From a virus, in the IMG/VR virus record IMGVR_UViG_3300030110_002923, positions 1 to 51,464 of that record: DNA of 51,464 nt. One strand, given 5' to 3'. The notes under the pieces are model-generated. The model was not told the DNA's origin. It worked only from the letters and a program-made list of their open reading frames with translations, and searched no databases. The stretch's first letter is position 1. Every line of letters starts with the position of its first letter. Made by a program: the position numbers and the translations under genes. This document shows, one piece after another, positions 26,082-33,122 of the stretch.

Positions 26082-26370
26082 TTTTTTCCTGCATTCTTAA
26101 AAATTTATCTCTTAACCCATTGCCCGACAGTTTTGCAATTACTTCAACAAGAGTTCTATAACTTTGTTCAATTCCTTTTTGCTCTAGTTGCATCTTTTTT
26201 TGCTGGTCTATAAGCTTAACAATAATGCCTTCAACTCTTGTAAATGACTCTCTTAATTCTTTTTGAAGCTCGTCTTGTATAAACTTGTTCTGCTTTTGAA
26301 TAAACATCCAAAATGCAACTGCTACTACCAAAGGAACTCCATATCTTTCTAATAACTCTATCCAATCCAA
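26062..26370 (-). CDS. Holin-like membrane protein, 102 aa
   Basis: TTG 26370 is the start, with GGAG six or seven bases upstream. A single hydrophobic span at about residues 9-25 (Y-G-V-P-L-V-V-A-V-A-F-W-M-F-I) is followed by a long coiled coil and a basic C-terminus. This N-anchor plus coiled-coil layout is found in small phage lysis/holin-type proteins. It heads the cluster of micro-membrane genes at 25423-26370. An endolysin is not adjacent; the only murein-cleaving candidate is far upstream at 39066. Confidence 0.58.
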   Translation of the reverse strand: MDWIELLERYGVPLVVAVAFWMFIQKQNKFIQDELQKELRESFTRVEGIIVKLIDQQKKMQLEQKGIEQSYRTLVEVIAKLSGNGLRDKFLRMQEKNENKKY

Positions 26371-26386
26371 TGCTAACTCCTATTAA

Positions 26387-26785
26387 CTAAAAATCTTGAG
26401 GTCTAATAAATCCTGTTGATTGATAGTTACTTCTTGCAAACTTCTTTGCTCTTTTTAAAACTTTGAAAAATTCATTCTCAAAATAACTAGCCATTTCAGG
26501 CTCTAGGTGTCTAGGGTCTTTATACCCTATAGCTATAGCTTTATTTACTACACCTTCATGAAACCTTGAAGGTATATTAGAATAAGTACCTGTCATTGCA
26601 TTAGTAGACAAATCATCATCTAAATAAGAACCTCTAATTCTAACAGCATCAGTCATAGTTAATTGAATAGTCTTATATTCAGAAGACCAACCATTTCTAG
26701 TAACTGACCCTTTTTCAACAAAAGCTATTTGCTCACTGCCTACATAACTATCTATAAAATAAAAATATTCTTTTCTATCTGCCAT
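26387..26785 (-). CDS. Connector/neck-type hypothetical protein, 132 aa
   Basis: A compact alpha/beta protein of 132 residues starting at ATG 26785. It lies two bases after the 87-residue gene and follows the predicted head-tail adaptor, where podoviruses place neck components. Conserved-looking features are V-G-S-E-Q-I-A-F-V-E and the F-H-E-G-V-V-N-K-A-I-A-I-G-Y-K-D-P-R-H segment. Role inferred only from position. Confidence 0.55.
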   Translation of the reverse strand: MADRKEYFYFIDSYVGSEQIAFVEKGSVTRNGWSSEYKTIQLTMTDAVRIRGSYLDDDLSTNAMTGTYSNIPSRFHEGVVNKAIAIGYKDPRHLEPEMASYFENEFFKVLKRAKKFARSNYQSTGFIRPQDF

Positions 26786-26787
26786 AT

Positions 26788-27051
26788 TTAACTCTCATCA
26801 TTTATTTTTGGATTGCCTTGCAATCTGCCTATTTTAACATCATCGACATATACTTCTTCTATTTTTAATAAACCAGTAGGAAGAGCATACCACCTATGGT
26901 CAGCTGTAGTAGACATTGTAGCTGTTTTTTTAAAAATATCAGTTTCTTCACAAAATTCATCTTTTGCTCTGTTTAAAAGTTTTATAGCTTCAGTCTCTCC
27001 TATATGAGGATGATGTTGTTGTATTAATTCTATCATTTCTTTAGTAGTCAT
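26788..27051 (-). CDS. Hypothetical connector-region protein, 87 aa
   Basis: ATG 27051 overlaps the end of the 223-residue gene. The first 40 residues are helical (M-I-E-L-I-Q-Q-H-H-P-H-I-G-E-T-E-A), followed by T-A-D-H-R-W-Y-A-L-P-T-G-L-L-K-I-E-E-V-Y-V-D and a short tail. The Y-x-L-P-x-G-x-x-K-I-x-E-V-Y motif is common in head-to-tail adaptor/stopper proteins of podoviruses, where it forms a beta sheet. Assigned as a likely neck component. Confidence 0.6.
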   Translation of the reverse strand: MTTKEMIELIQQHHPHIGETEAIKLLNRAKDEFCEETDIFKKTATMSTTADHRWYALPTGLLKIEEVYVDDVKIGRLQGNPKINDES

Positions 27052-27722
27052 TATTCTCCTCTAGGTGTTGCTTCAGGCTGTTTAAACCTATTTATTTCTA
27101 CTGTATATAAAGCTCCTAATGATTGTATTTGTCCGTTAATCATAGCTTGCATTTCTTGGTCTTCTTCATCTTGAACAAAATCGCTTATGTAAGATTGCAA
27201 TATGTTTATACTAGCTTTTAATACTACTGCTTGATGCGCTTCTGCTGGAAATCCAGTAATAGCAGTTGACCCAGCTTGGTCACTTGTCAAATAAGCAAAA
27301 TAATAAACTTTCACATCTTCATGCACAATAGGCTCAGGAAGTATTGTTAAAGCTGTATTCCCTGCATCTGTTATATATGCATAAACAGGTGTATGCTTTG
27401 TAGCATAATAAATACTAGCAGAATCTTTGGCTTTTTCAAAATCTTGTATAGATACAGCTCTGCATTCCCTTGCTAACCTAGGACTAGAATCATCTAATCT
27501 TGTGACAAGTAAAACCTTTTTACCTTCTACTGTTGTCCAAGTAGTAGTGCTTTCATCTAAGTCCTGAGGATTTACTGCATATTTTAACAATAATTCAGCA
27601 GGTAGCATATCAGCTATTTCATTTATAGCTGCGTTTATCAAATCTGCTTTACTATTTGCTGGTATAGAGCTATAATCACTGCCTATTAAGTCGGTTATTC
27701 TATTACCTATAGTTGCTGCCAT
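27051..27722 (-). CDS. Head-to-tail adaptor-like protein, 223 aa
   Basis: ATG 27722 overlaps the preceding 39-residue gene's stop (TAATG). The N-terminus has a D-L-I-N-A-A-I-N-E-I-A-D-M-L-P helix, the middle a beta domain (L-T-I-L-P-E-P, V-K-V-Y-Y-F-A-Y-L), and the C-terminus F-P-A-E-A-H-Q-A-V-V-L-K-A-S-I-N followed by a long helix. This order is typical of gp4/gp6-like connectors that dock on the portal. It is placed correctly, after capsid and decoration genes and before tail genes. Confidence 0.65.
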   Translation of the reverse strand: MAATIGNRITDLIGSDYSSIPANSKADLINAAINEIADMLPAELLLKYAVNPQDLDESTTTWTTVEGKKVLLVTRLDDSSPRLARECRAVSIQDFEKAKDSASIYYATKHTPVYAYITDAGNTALTILPEPIVHEDVKVYYFAYLTSDQAGSTAITGFPAEAHQAVVLKASINILQSYISDFVQDEEDQEMQAMINGQIQSLGALYTVEINRFKQPEATPRGE

Positions 27723-27841
27723 TATTTACCTTTTTTCTTTAAATTTAGCCTTCTACGAGTAGTAGGCTTAACATTACTATTCCAGGGATTTCCTGGGCTT
27801 GTGCTAAATATATTAGCTAATCTTTTCTTTTTAATTGACAC
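27722..27841 (-). CDS. Small basic protein, 39 aa
   Basis: GTG 27841 starts three bases after the preceding gene's stop; its TAA shares bases with the next ATG. The 39-residue product is strongly basic (K-K-K-R near the start, T-T-R-R-R-L-N-L-K-K-K-G-K at the end) around an S-P-G-N-P-W-N-S segment. No clear ribosome-binding site is seen, so expression would rely on coupling. Could contact packaged DNA or a connector surface. Confidence 0.45.
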   Translation of the reverse strand: MSIKKKRLANIFSTSPGNPWNSNVKPTTRRRLNLKKKGK

Positions 27842-27844
27842 TAA

Positions 27845-28024
27845 CTATCTACTAGTTCTAGCTACTCTTCTATCTTCAGTTTTAGTAGCTTTAGCTGACT
27901 TACCTCTACCCTTAGATTTATTTGTCATTACTTTCATGCCCTTTCTATCTCTAGATGGCAATCCAGTTGCTGTATCAGTAGTAAAGTTTGACATTGTCAT
28001 TTTTATCATTTTAAATATATCCAT
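27845..28024 (-). CDS. Small basic protein, 59 aa
   Basis: ATG 28024 has GAGAGGA about nine bases upstream and is preferred over an upstream in-frame ATG at 28072 that lies in the previous gene. The N-terminus is amphipathic (MDIFKMIKMTMSNF) and the C-terminal 30 residues are Lys/Arg-rich (N-K-S-K-G-R-G-K-S-A-K-A-T-K). Small basic proteins recur through this late block. Unknown function. Confidence 0.6.
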   Translation of the reverse strand: MDIFKMIKMTMSNFTTDTATGLPSRDRKGMKVMTNKSKGRGKSAKATKTEDRRVARTSR

Positions 28025-28041
28025 ACTTATTTCCTCTCTTA

Positions 28042-29040
28042 TTATCCTAAAATTATTGTTATTGGCCACCATTGATTGTGCGCCAATATTGATGAGCTTC
28101 CTGTAGAATTCATAAATTCTGCTTTTATTTTTCCGTAACCAGCCTTTCCTGACATTGTAGTAGCATTTACATTTGAATTATAATCAGCTGGAGTAACGTC
28201 ACTTGCTGGAGATTGTGCTACAACAGGCATTGGTGTATTTTGGTCCAAAGGATTTACATCATAAGCAAAAGTTGTACCTATCTGCCAAGTTTCATCAGCA
28301 GGTGGTGTTAAATCTGTACTAGCATCATCACTTTCAGCTCCATCTGCATCAGTATTCCATTCCATAGCAAATGTAACAGCAGTATTGCCTGTGGTGTCTT
28401 CATTTGAATTTACAGCTGTTAAGGGTAATATATCATTATACACAATACCTCCAGGCAAACCTGCTAAGCAAGTTATATTTACATTCTTTAAATTAGTTGG
28501 TATTATATCGGTTCTAAATACCTTTCCTTCTGTATAAGGCAATCTTATATAAGAACTATATCCTCCATGATAAATTCTTCTTCTTCTCATAGTTTCTACA
28601 CTAGGTGTATTTATTTTATAAATATCTCCATCATCAAAAGCACTTGTTGTATCAAATCTAACTATAATTCCAATATCTATTGTTAATACAGCAGTACTGC
28701 TATTCCAATATAAACCAGTGCTGCCTCCAGTAATAGTACTTGCATATATTATATCAGCAAGACTATCATTTAGTTTATTATACTTGCGAACTACCCAGTC
28801 ATCTGCACCGCTATTTGTTGTAAATTTAATAGTATAGTAAAAATCACAATTATATTCATCTACAACCGTAGCTTTAACAGTTCTATCAGAAGTTCCTGTT
28901 GTTTGAGTTATATAAATTTCTCCATCAGTAGAACCTGTTCCATCGGCTGTTTCTCCTAAATAAAAAGGCTGATGGTTATAAGGAAGCCATTTGCCTCCTC
29001 TGCCAGATGCATTTGTTGCTATAGTAACTTTATTAGCCAT
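28042..29040 (-). CDS. Virion beta-rich protein (decoration or head-fibre type), 332 aa
   Basis: ATG 29040 overlaps the end of the previous gene by 8 bases. The protein is rich in Thr, Asp, Gly and Asn, has no long helices, and includes G-G-S-T-G-L-Y-W-N-S-S-T-A and R-R-R-I-Y-H-G-G-Y-S-S-Y. It lies between decoration-type proteins and the connector. Composition and position fit a capsid decoration or vertex protein; family unrecognised. Confidence 0.5.
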   Translation of the reverse strand: MANKVTIATNASGRGGKWLPYNHQPFYLGETADGTGSTDGEIYITQTTGTSDRTVKATVVDEYNCDFYYTIKFTTNSGADDWVVRKYNKLNDSLADIIYASTITGGSTGLYWNSSTAVLTIDIGIIVRFDTTSAFDDGDIYKINTPSVETMRRRRIYHGGYSSYIRLPYTEGKVFRTDIIPTNLKNVNITCLAGLPGGIVYNDILPLTAVNSNEDTTGNTAVTFAMEWNTDADGAESDDASTDLTPPADETWQIGTTFAYDVNPLDQNTPMPVVAQSPASDVTPADYNSNVNATTMSGKAGYGKIKAEFMNSTGSSSILAHNQWWPITIILG

Positions 29041-29506
29041 TATGTAATATAACTGTTAATTTAACATGATTAGCTGCGTCAGTGCAATTTGCATCACTTC
29101 CTGGCGTTAAAGCTAATCTCATAAAAGGGAATCTACCATTACTATCATAATCATATACGCCCATTGCAACGGTTTCTGCTTGAGCTCCACCACCTGCATT
29201 CCATGTTACTAAATCTTGTAGTTTTATATAGTTAGTTCCATCTAAAGAACCTTCTACGTCTACATCAACATTACCAGCATCTGCTGTTATTTCATTTAAT
29301 GTTCCATTTAAAACAACAGTAAAGTCTCCAGTAATTGGAAAATCAAAATTATTTGTAGGAATTTTAGCTGTAGCATCAAGCCACATTAAGCATTCATGCC
29401 TAACTTCTCCTGCTGTTCCTGCATTTACGGGGACATTCAAACCTTGGCCTGCAGGAGAGCCAGAATTTGTTCCTATTATCGTCCATTCACTTACAGCTGC
29501 CGCCAT
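29033..29506 (-). CDS. Decoration-like protein, 157 aa
   Basis: ATG 29506 has AAGGAG upstream. The all-beta protein contains V-D-V-D-V-E-G-S-L-D-G-T-N-Y near its centre and ends in V-K-L-T-V-I-L-H-N-G. The E-G-S-x-D-G-x-N motif recurs in the protein encoded at 30159-30710, suggesting the two are paralogues with a jelly-roll or Ig-like fold. Located between capsid and connector genes, it probably decorates the capsid surface. Confidence 0.58.
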   Translation of the reverse strand: MAAAVSEWTIIGTNSGSPAGQGLNVPVNAGTAGEVRHECLMWLDATAKIPTNNFDFPITGDFTVVLNGTLNEITADAGNVDVDVEGSLDGTNYIKLQDLVTWNAGGGAQAETVAMGVYDYDSNGRFPFMRLALTPGSDANCTDAANHVKLTVILHNG

Positions 29507-29515
29507 TTTTTCTCC

Positions 29516-30094
29516 TTAATCTAAATATTCTATATGCCAAACAAGAGTCAAATCATTTGCTCCAGCCAAATCTACTGCATCAGCTGCAGTTAAAGAAAAC
29601 CAAACACTTGTAGAATTTTCTGCACTTTGTATTAACATAGGCATTCTTTCATGATTTTCATCAGTCAAACCTGTCATTGTAAGACTAGCTCCACTACCAA
29701 TTTCAAAATCCATGTTAGTATCACTAAAAAAACCAGCTCCAGTAAATTTTGCTGCAGTAACAGCTGCATCATCCATACTAATTCCTCCGCTACTACCAGG
29801 GCTTATAGCGCTAATCATATTTGCTTGATTTTCTGATAGAAAAAATCTAAAACTGCCAGCACTACTATCTATTGTCCCAGATAAATCTATTACGGTTATA
29901 GCTAAAAGTTTAGATGTGCCACCTTTTACTCTTGTTGCATTTGGTATTTCAGTAGAAAGACACATAACATCTCCACTACTAAAAGCAGTTGCTGAAGAAA
30001 CAACTTGTGTTCTTATTATTCTACCCTTTCTTATATTTGTGCCTGACTTTGCTGTTTGGGCTACACCACCCTTTGTTATTGTCAAATCACTCAT
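29516..30094 (-). CDS. Capsid-associated beta protein, 192 aa
   Basis: ATG 30094 is preferred over GTG 30106 because GGAG lies six bases before it. The product starts MSDLTITKGGVAQTAKS, has a beta-strand pattern throughout, and ends L-T-L-V-W-H-I-E-Y-L-D. It is located with two E-G-S-x-D-G paralogues downstream of the major capsid gene but does not share that motif. A role on the capsid surface is inferred from position. Confidence 0.52.
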   Translation of the reverse strand: MSDLTITKGGVAQTAKSGTNIRKGRIIRTQVVSSATAFSSGDVMCLSTEIPNATRVKGGTSKLLAITVIDLSGTIDSSAGSFRFFLSENQANMISAISPGSSGGISMDDAAVTAAKFTGAGFFSDTNMDFEIGSGASLTMTGLTDENHERMPMLIQSAENSTSVWFSLTAADAVDLAGANDLTLVWHIEYLD

Positions 30095-30111
30095 TAAAAT
30101 CTCCACGTTGT

Positions 30112-30137
30112 GTAGAAGGGGCCGAAGCCCCCTCTAC
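30112..30137 (-). promoter_or_regulatory. Extra-stable UUCG hairpin in the late transcript
   Basis: On the minus-strand RNA the bases form an 11-bp stem with a C(UUCG)G tetraloop: the core reads GGGGC-UUCG-GCCCC, flanked by GUAGA/UCUAC with one G-U pair. The same position is an A-C mismatch in plus-strand RNA, so the structure suits the minus transcript. No U-tract follows, so it is not an intrinsic terminator. It lies between two capsid-associated genes and may protect mRNA or mark a processing site. Confidence 0.7.
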
Positions 30138-30158
30138 TATTAATAAATCAACCACTTA

Positions 30159-30710
30159 CTATGATGGGTCAACTCCTACACCGCCAATAAACGAATCACT
30201 AACGCCTTCAATACCTAACCCTTCAGCATATTCTGAATTTATTCCAGAAACTAAAAAATTAAGTTTTATATTTGTTTGGTCATCAAGTCCGTCATTGTTC
30301 ACTAGTCTGTACCATGATAAAGTGTAATCAGACAAATCAGCTGTATACAGCTGAACTCCTGTACCATCTGGTTCAATATCGTCATCAAGAGATGAGCCTA
30401 TCATTACCCAGTTTTTACCATCCATAGAACCTTCGATATGAAAATCAGATGTAACATTAGCACCAGCCGTTGTAATATTAAAGCCAACTACAATCTTTTT
30501 TCCATTTACCCAAGTTCCTTTAATACCAGGACTAACTAACATAGCATCAGTGTCAGATGGGTCTAATTCACCATGATAAAGGTAAGATATACCTTCTTCA
30601 GTGGCCATAGTCCATTTGCCATAAACACCTACATTAGAAGCATGAGTAGTACCATCTGTAACTACTGAACCAACTAAAGCAGCTGCATTTCCTATTCCTA
30701 AAATAGCCAT
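30159..30710 (-). CDS. Decoration-like protein, 183 aa
   Basis: ATG 30710 follows TAGGAGG. The product is all-beta and has F-H-I-E-G-S-M-D-G-K-N-W at its centre, matching the V-E-G-S-L-D-G-T-N-Y of the 157-residue protein downstream, so the two look like diverged copies. A flexible Gly-rich C-terminus (F-I-G-G-V-G-V-D) follows. It is immediately after the major capsid gene, the usual place for a decoration or cement protein. Confidence 0.6.
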   Translation of the reverse strand: MAILGIGNAAALVGSVVTDGTTHASNVGVYGKWTMATEEGISYLYHGELDPSDTDAMLVSPGIKGTWVNGKKIVVGFNITTAGANVTSDFHIEGSMDGKNWVMIGSSLDDDIEPDGTGVQLYTADLSDYTLSWYRLVNNDGLDDQTNIKLNFLVSGINSEYAEGLGIEGVSDSFIGGVGVDPS

Positions 30711-30723
30711 AATCTACCTCCTA

Positions 30724-32106
30724 TTAAGAAAACTTAAGAATTGCGTGAGTTTCAGGAACGCTAATTTCCAATCCAGCTTCAGTAACGACTTGGTCTTGCC
30801 TGCCGTCAACTCCGTTGTCTTGTACGTTAGTTTCAATAAAGGTATCTCGACTAATACCGTTCCCCACTAGTGGTCTATAAGCTACATTCTTCATATCAAC
30901 TGCAACACAGTAGTCTTCCCAAGGACCTCTTAATAAAGGCTCTTGAACAAAGTGTAAATTACCAAATATAGTATTTACCATTGTTACTGTATGCCCGAAA
31001 GCACCAGGGATAGTTTCTACGTCAAGTCTATATTGAGAAGAACCTACAGAATTATTTAGAAAACTTCCACTTCCCAGTTTGTTTAAATAAGTAATAACTT
31101 TTCTTGAAGCTAATACTAATTTATCACCACTGTTACCAGATTCAGGAGCAAAGAAATCTTCCATTGCATCTAAGAAAGCATCATAACCAGATGAACTATA
31201 AGACATATTATAGACTTTACCATAAGTTTCAGTATAAGGTATAATACCCCATGAATATCTAGTTGGAGCAGTGCCCGCACTAGTTTCATTTGATGCTGCA
31301 CCCATTCCGAATAGCATAGCTTGTTCTATATCCATCTTATGTTCCATAAGTTTATCTTGCCAGATTCTTTGAAACTCATTAGCAATACCTCTGTATTCAG
31401 TAGCTAAAGCTGTTCCAGAAAAGATATTCATACCAGTTTTGAAGATTTGACAATATCCTTCTCTGTCAAATAATTTATCTTCCCAACCAAGTGCGCTATC
31501 AGTTCCTTCAGCCCATGCACTACCAACTACTTGGCATTTATTACCGATACTAAATACAGTACCATTAGGTATAGCTTTTCCAATAGCTGTTAAAGCAAGA
31601 CCTTCAATAGTTGTCTTATTATCGTCTGTATCATGACCGATAGTAGTACCAGCTAAAGTTGGGCTTGTTCCTGAAGCTACTGTTGCGCTAGAACTAATTT
31701 GTAAGTAGTAAACTACTCCATCATCAGCTTTTAGTGCAATCACTTGACCAGGTAATAAAAATGAGCATTCAGATGCACTTGCTATTTTGCCAAATTCGTC
31801 ATATTTGCAAGTAAAAACAATATCCTCTGCGTCATTTAAAACTTCTGCAACTGCAAATTCTTCACTAGCTGTAAAAGCAGTATGCATTTCAAAATTACGT
31901 CTCTGCCACTGATGTCTCTGTTCTAAAAACTTAAAAACAGGGTCATTAGTAGCTTTTTTTGCCACCTTCGATAAATATACGAAGAATGGACTTTGTTGTG
32001 GTGCCAGTTCAGCAACACGGTCTCCAAAGTTAAACTGACGTCTTGTATCGTCAAGAGAAACACCTTGGGCCGTATTATACTGGCTATTAGAATAAACGTT
32101 CGCCAT
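30724..32106 (-). CDS. Major capsid protein, SU10-like, 460 aa
   Basis: The N-terminal arm (S-Q-Y-N-T-A-Q-G-V-S-L-D-D), L-A-P-Q-Q-S-P-F-F-V-Y-L-S-K, E-Y-R-G-I-A-N-E-F-Q-R, the D-I-E-Q-A-M-L-F-G-M-G helix, and the C-terminal G-I-S-R-D-T-F-I-E-T-N-V-Q-D followed by T-E-A-G-L-E-I-S-V-P-E-T-H-A-I are the signature of the SU10-type HK97-fold capsid family. It would form the icosahedral shell. It lies after scaffold and before decoration genes, and there is no sign of a separate head protease. Confidence 0.85.
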   Translation of the reverse strand: MANVYSNSQYNTAQGVSLDDTRRQFNFGDRVAELAPQQSPFFVYLSKVAKKATNDPVFKFLEQRHQWQRRNFEMHTAFTASEEFAVAEVLNDAEDIVFTCKYDEFGKIASASECSFLLPGQVIALKADDGVVYYLQISSSATVASGTSPTLAGTTIGHDTDDNKTTIEGLALTAIGKAIPNGTVFSIGNKCQVVGSAWAEGTDSALGWEDKLFDREGYCQIFKTGMNIFSGTALATEYRGIANEFQRIWQDKLMEHKMDIEQAMLFGMGAASNETSAGTAPTRYSWGIIPYTETYGKVYNMSYSSSGYDAFLDAMEDFFAPESGNSGDKLVLASRKVITYLNKLGSGSFLNNSVGSSQYRLDVETIPGAFGHTVTMVNTIFGNLHFVQEPLLRGPWEDYCVAVDMKNVAYRPLVGNGISRDTFIETNVQDNGVDGRQDQVVTEAGLEISVPETHAILKFS

Positions 32107-32169
32107 TATTCCATTCCTATTTAGCCCTTCCTCAGCTGCATTAAATGCCTTTAGTTGGGCAGATTAAAA

Positions 32170-33120
32170 TTACTTCCAGGGATTTTTACTGTTAAAATTC
32201 CCTATCAAATTATCCATAATCTTATCTTCAAAACTTTGCGTATCAGCATTGCTTTGCCCAGAAGGCATCACTCCCATTGGTGATGGTATCTGCTGTGCTT
32301 TTTGCACTTGCTGAAAAGCTGTACTAGGCGCAGGTGTAGTTGGTTGCTGTGGAGCACCACCTTTCTGAATCCTATACAATTGGACAAGGTTATCGATGTT
32401 TAACGAATTAGGGTTTGACATTGTTTGCATGAAATCTGCAGTCTCAGTCTCGTTCATACCGTAATGCCCCATAACATGTTCTTTGATTTGATTAGCTTGA
32501 GCACTTTTTTGCTGAGCAGCTTGTTGTCTTTGAGCTGCCGCTATTCTATCATTTTCCATGCCTTGGAATTTTTCTTCCATAAGAGCACTTTGATATTGAG
32601 TCTTTAACGTATTATATTCATTTATGTTATCTCTCCATTCCTCTACTTCGTCTAAATACCTAGCACTTTCGCTATTAGAATCAGCATACGCTTCTTCTCT
32701 ATTAAAAGTTCTAGGTCTTTCTGGTTTATCAGGAGGTGCAGGAAACTCTTCAGAACTTTGGTCTACATACTGTTCAGGTTGTTGCAAGTCTTGCGGAGTT
32801 CTTGGTAAAGCCTCATTAAGACTTTGTTTAAGACTCGAATTCTCACTTTTTAACTTATCAGCTTGTGACTGCCAGTATTGATATCTTTTTTCATCATTAC
32901 TAGCTTCTTGTGTTTGAGTTGCTTCTTGTTGTACTTCTACAGGTTGTCCAGTTTCTGGAGCTGCTTGAGTATTACCTTCATTACCAGTTGTGAAAGCGTC
33001 ATTGATATTTGAAGAGCCTTCGTTCACCACATCATCACTGCCAAAGACAGCTTCTTCCAAACTTTGAAAAGTCTGTTCGTTACTTTGAGGGGTATCTTCT
33101 TGTATATTTTCTTGTGACAT
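32170..33120 (-). CDS. Scaffold protein, 316 aa
   Basis: A highly polar, Gln/Glu/Asn-rich protein with coiled-coil stretches (about 80-110 and 150-215) and a low-complexity Pro/Gln segment before a conserved-looking C-terminus (I-M-D-N-L-I-G-N-F-N-S-K-N-P-W-K). Composition, length and position between portal and major capsid are typical of podovirus scaffolds, which direct procapsid assembly through a C-terminal helix. AAGGAG lies about 13 bases upstream of ATG 33120. Confidence 0.8.
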   Translation of the reverse strand: MSQENIQEDTPQSNEQTFQSLEEAVFGSDDVVNEGSSNINDAFTTGNEGNTQAAPETGQPVEVQQEATQTQEASNDEKRYQYWQSQADKLKSENSSLKQSLNEALPRTPQDLQQPEQYVDQSSEEFPAPPDKPERPRTFNREEAYADSNSESARYLDEVEEWRDNINEYNTLKTQYQSALMEEKFQGMENDRIAAAQRQQAAQQKSAQANQIKEHVMGHYGMNETETADFMQTMSNPNSLNIDNLVQLYRIQKGGAPQQPTTPAPSTAFQQVQKAQQIPSPMGVMPSGQSNADTQSFEDKIMDNLIGNFNSKNPWK

Positions 33121-33122
33121 TT

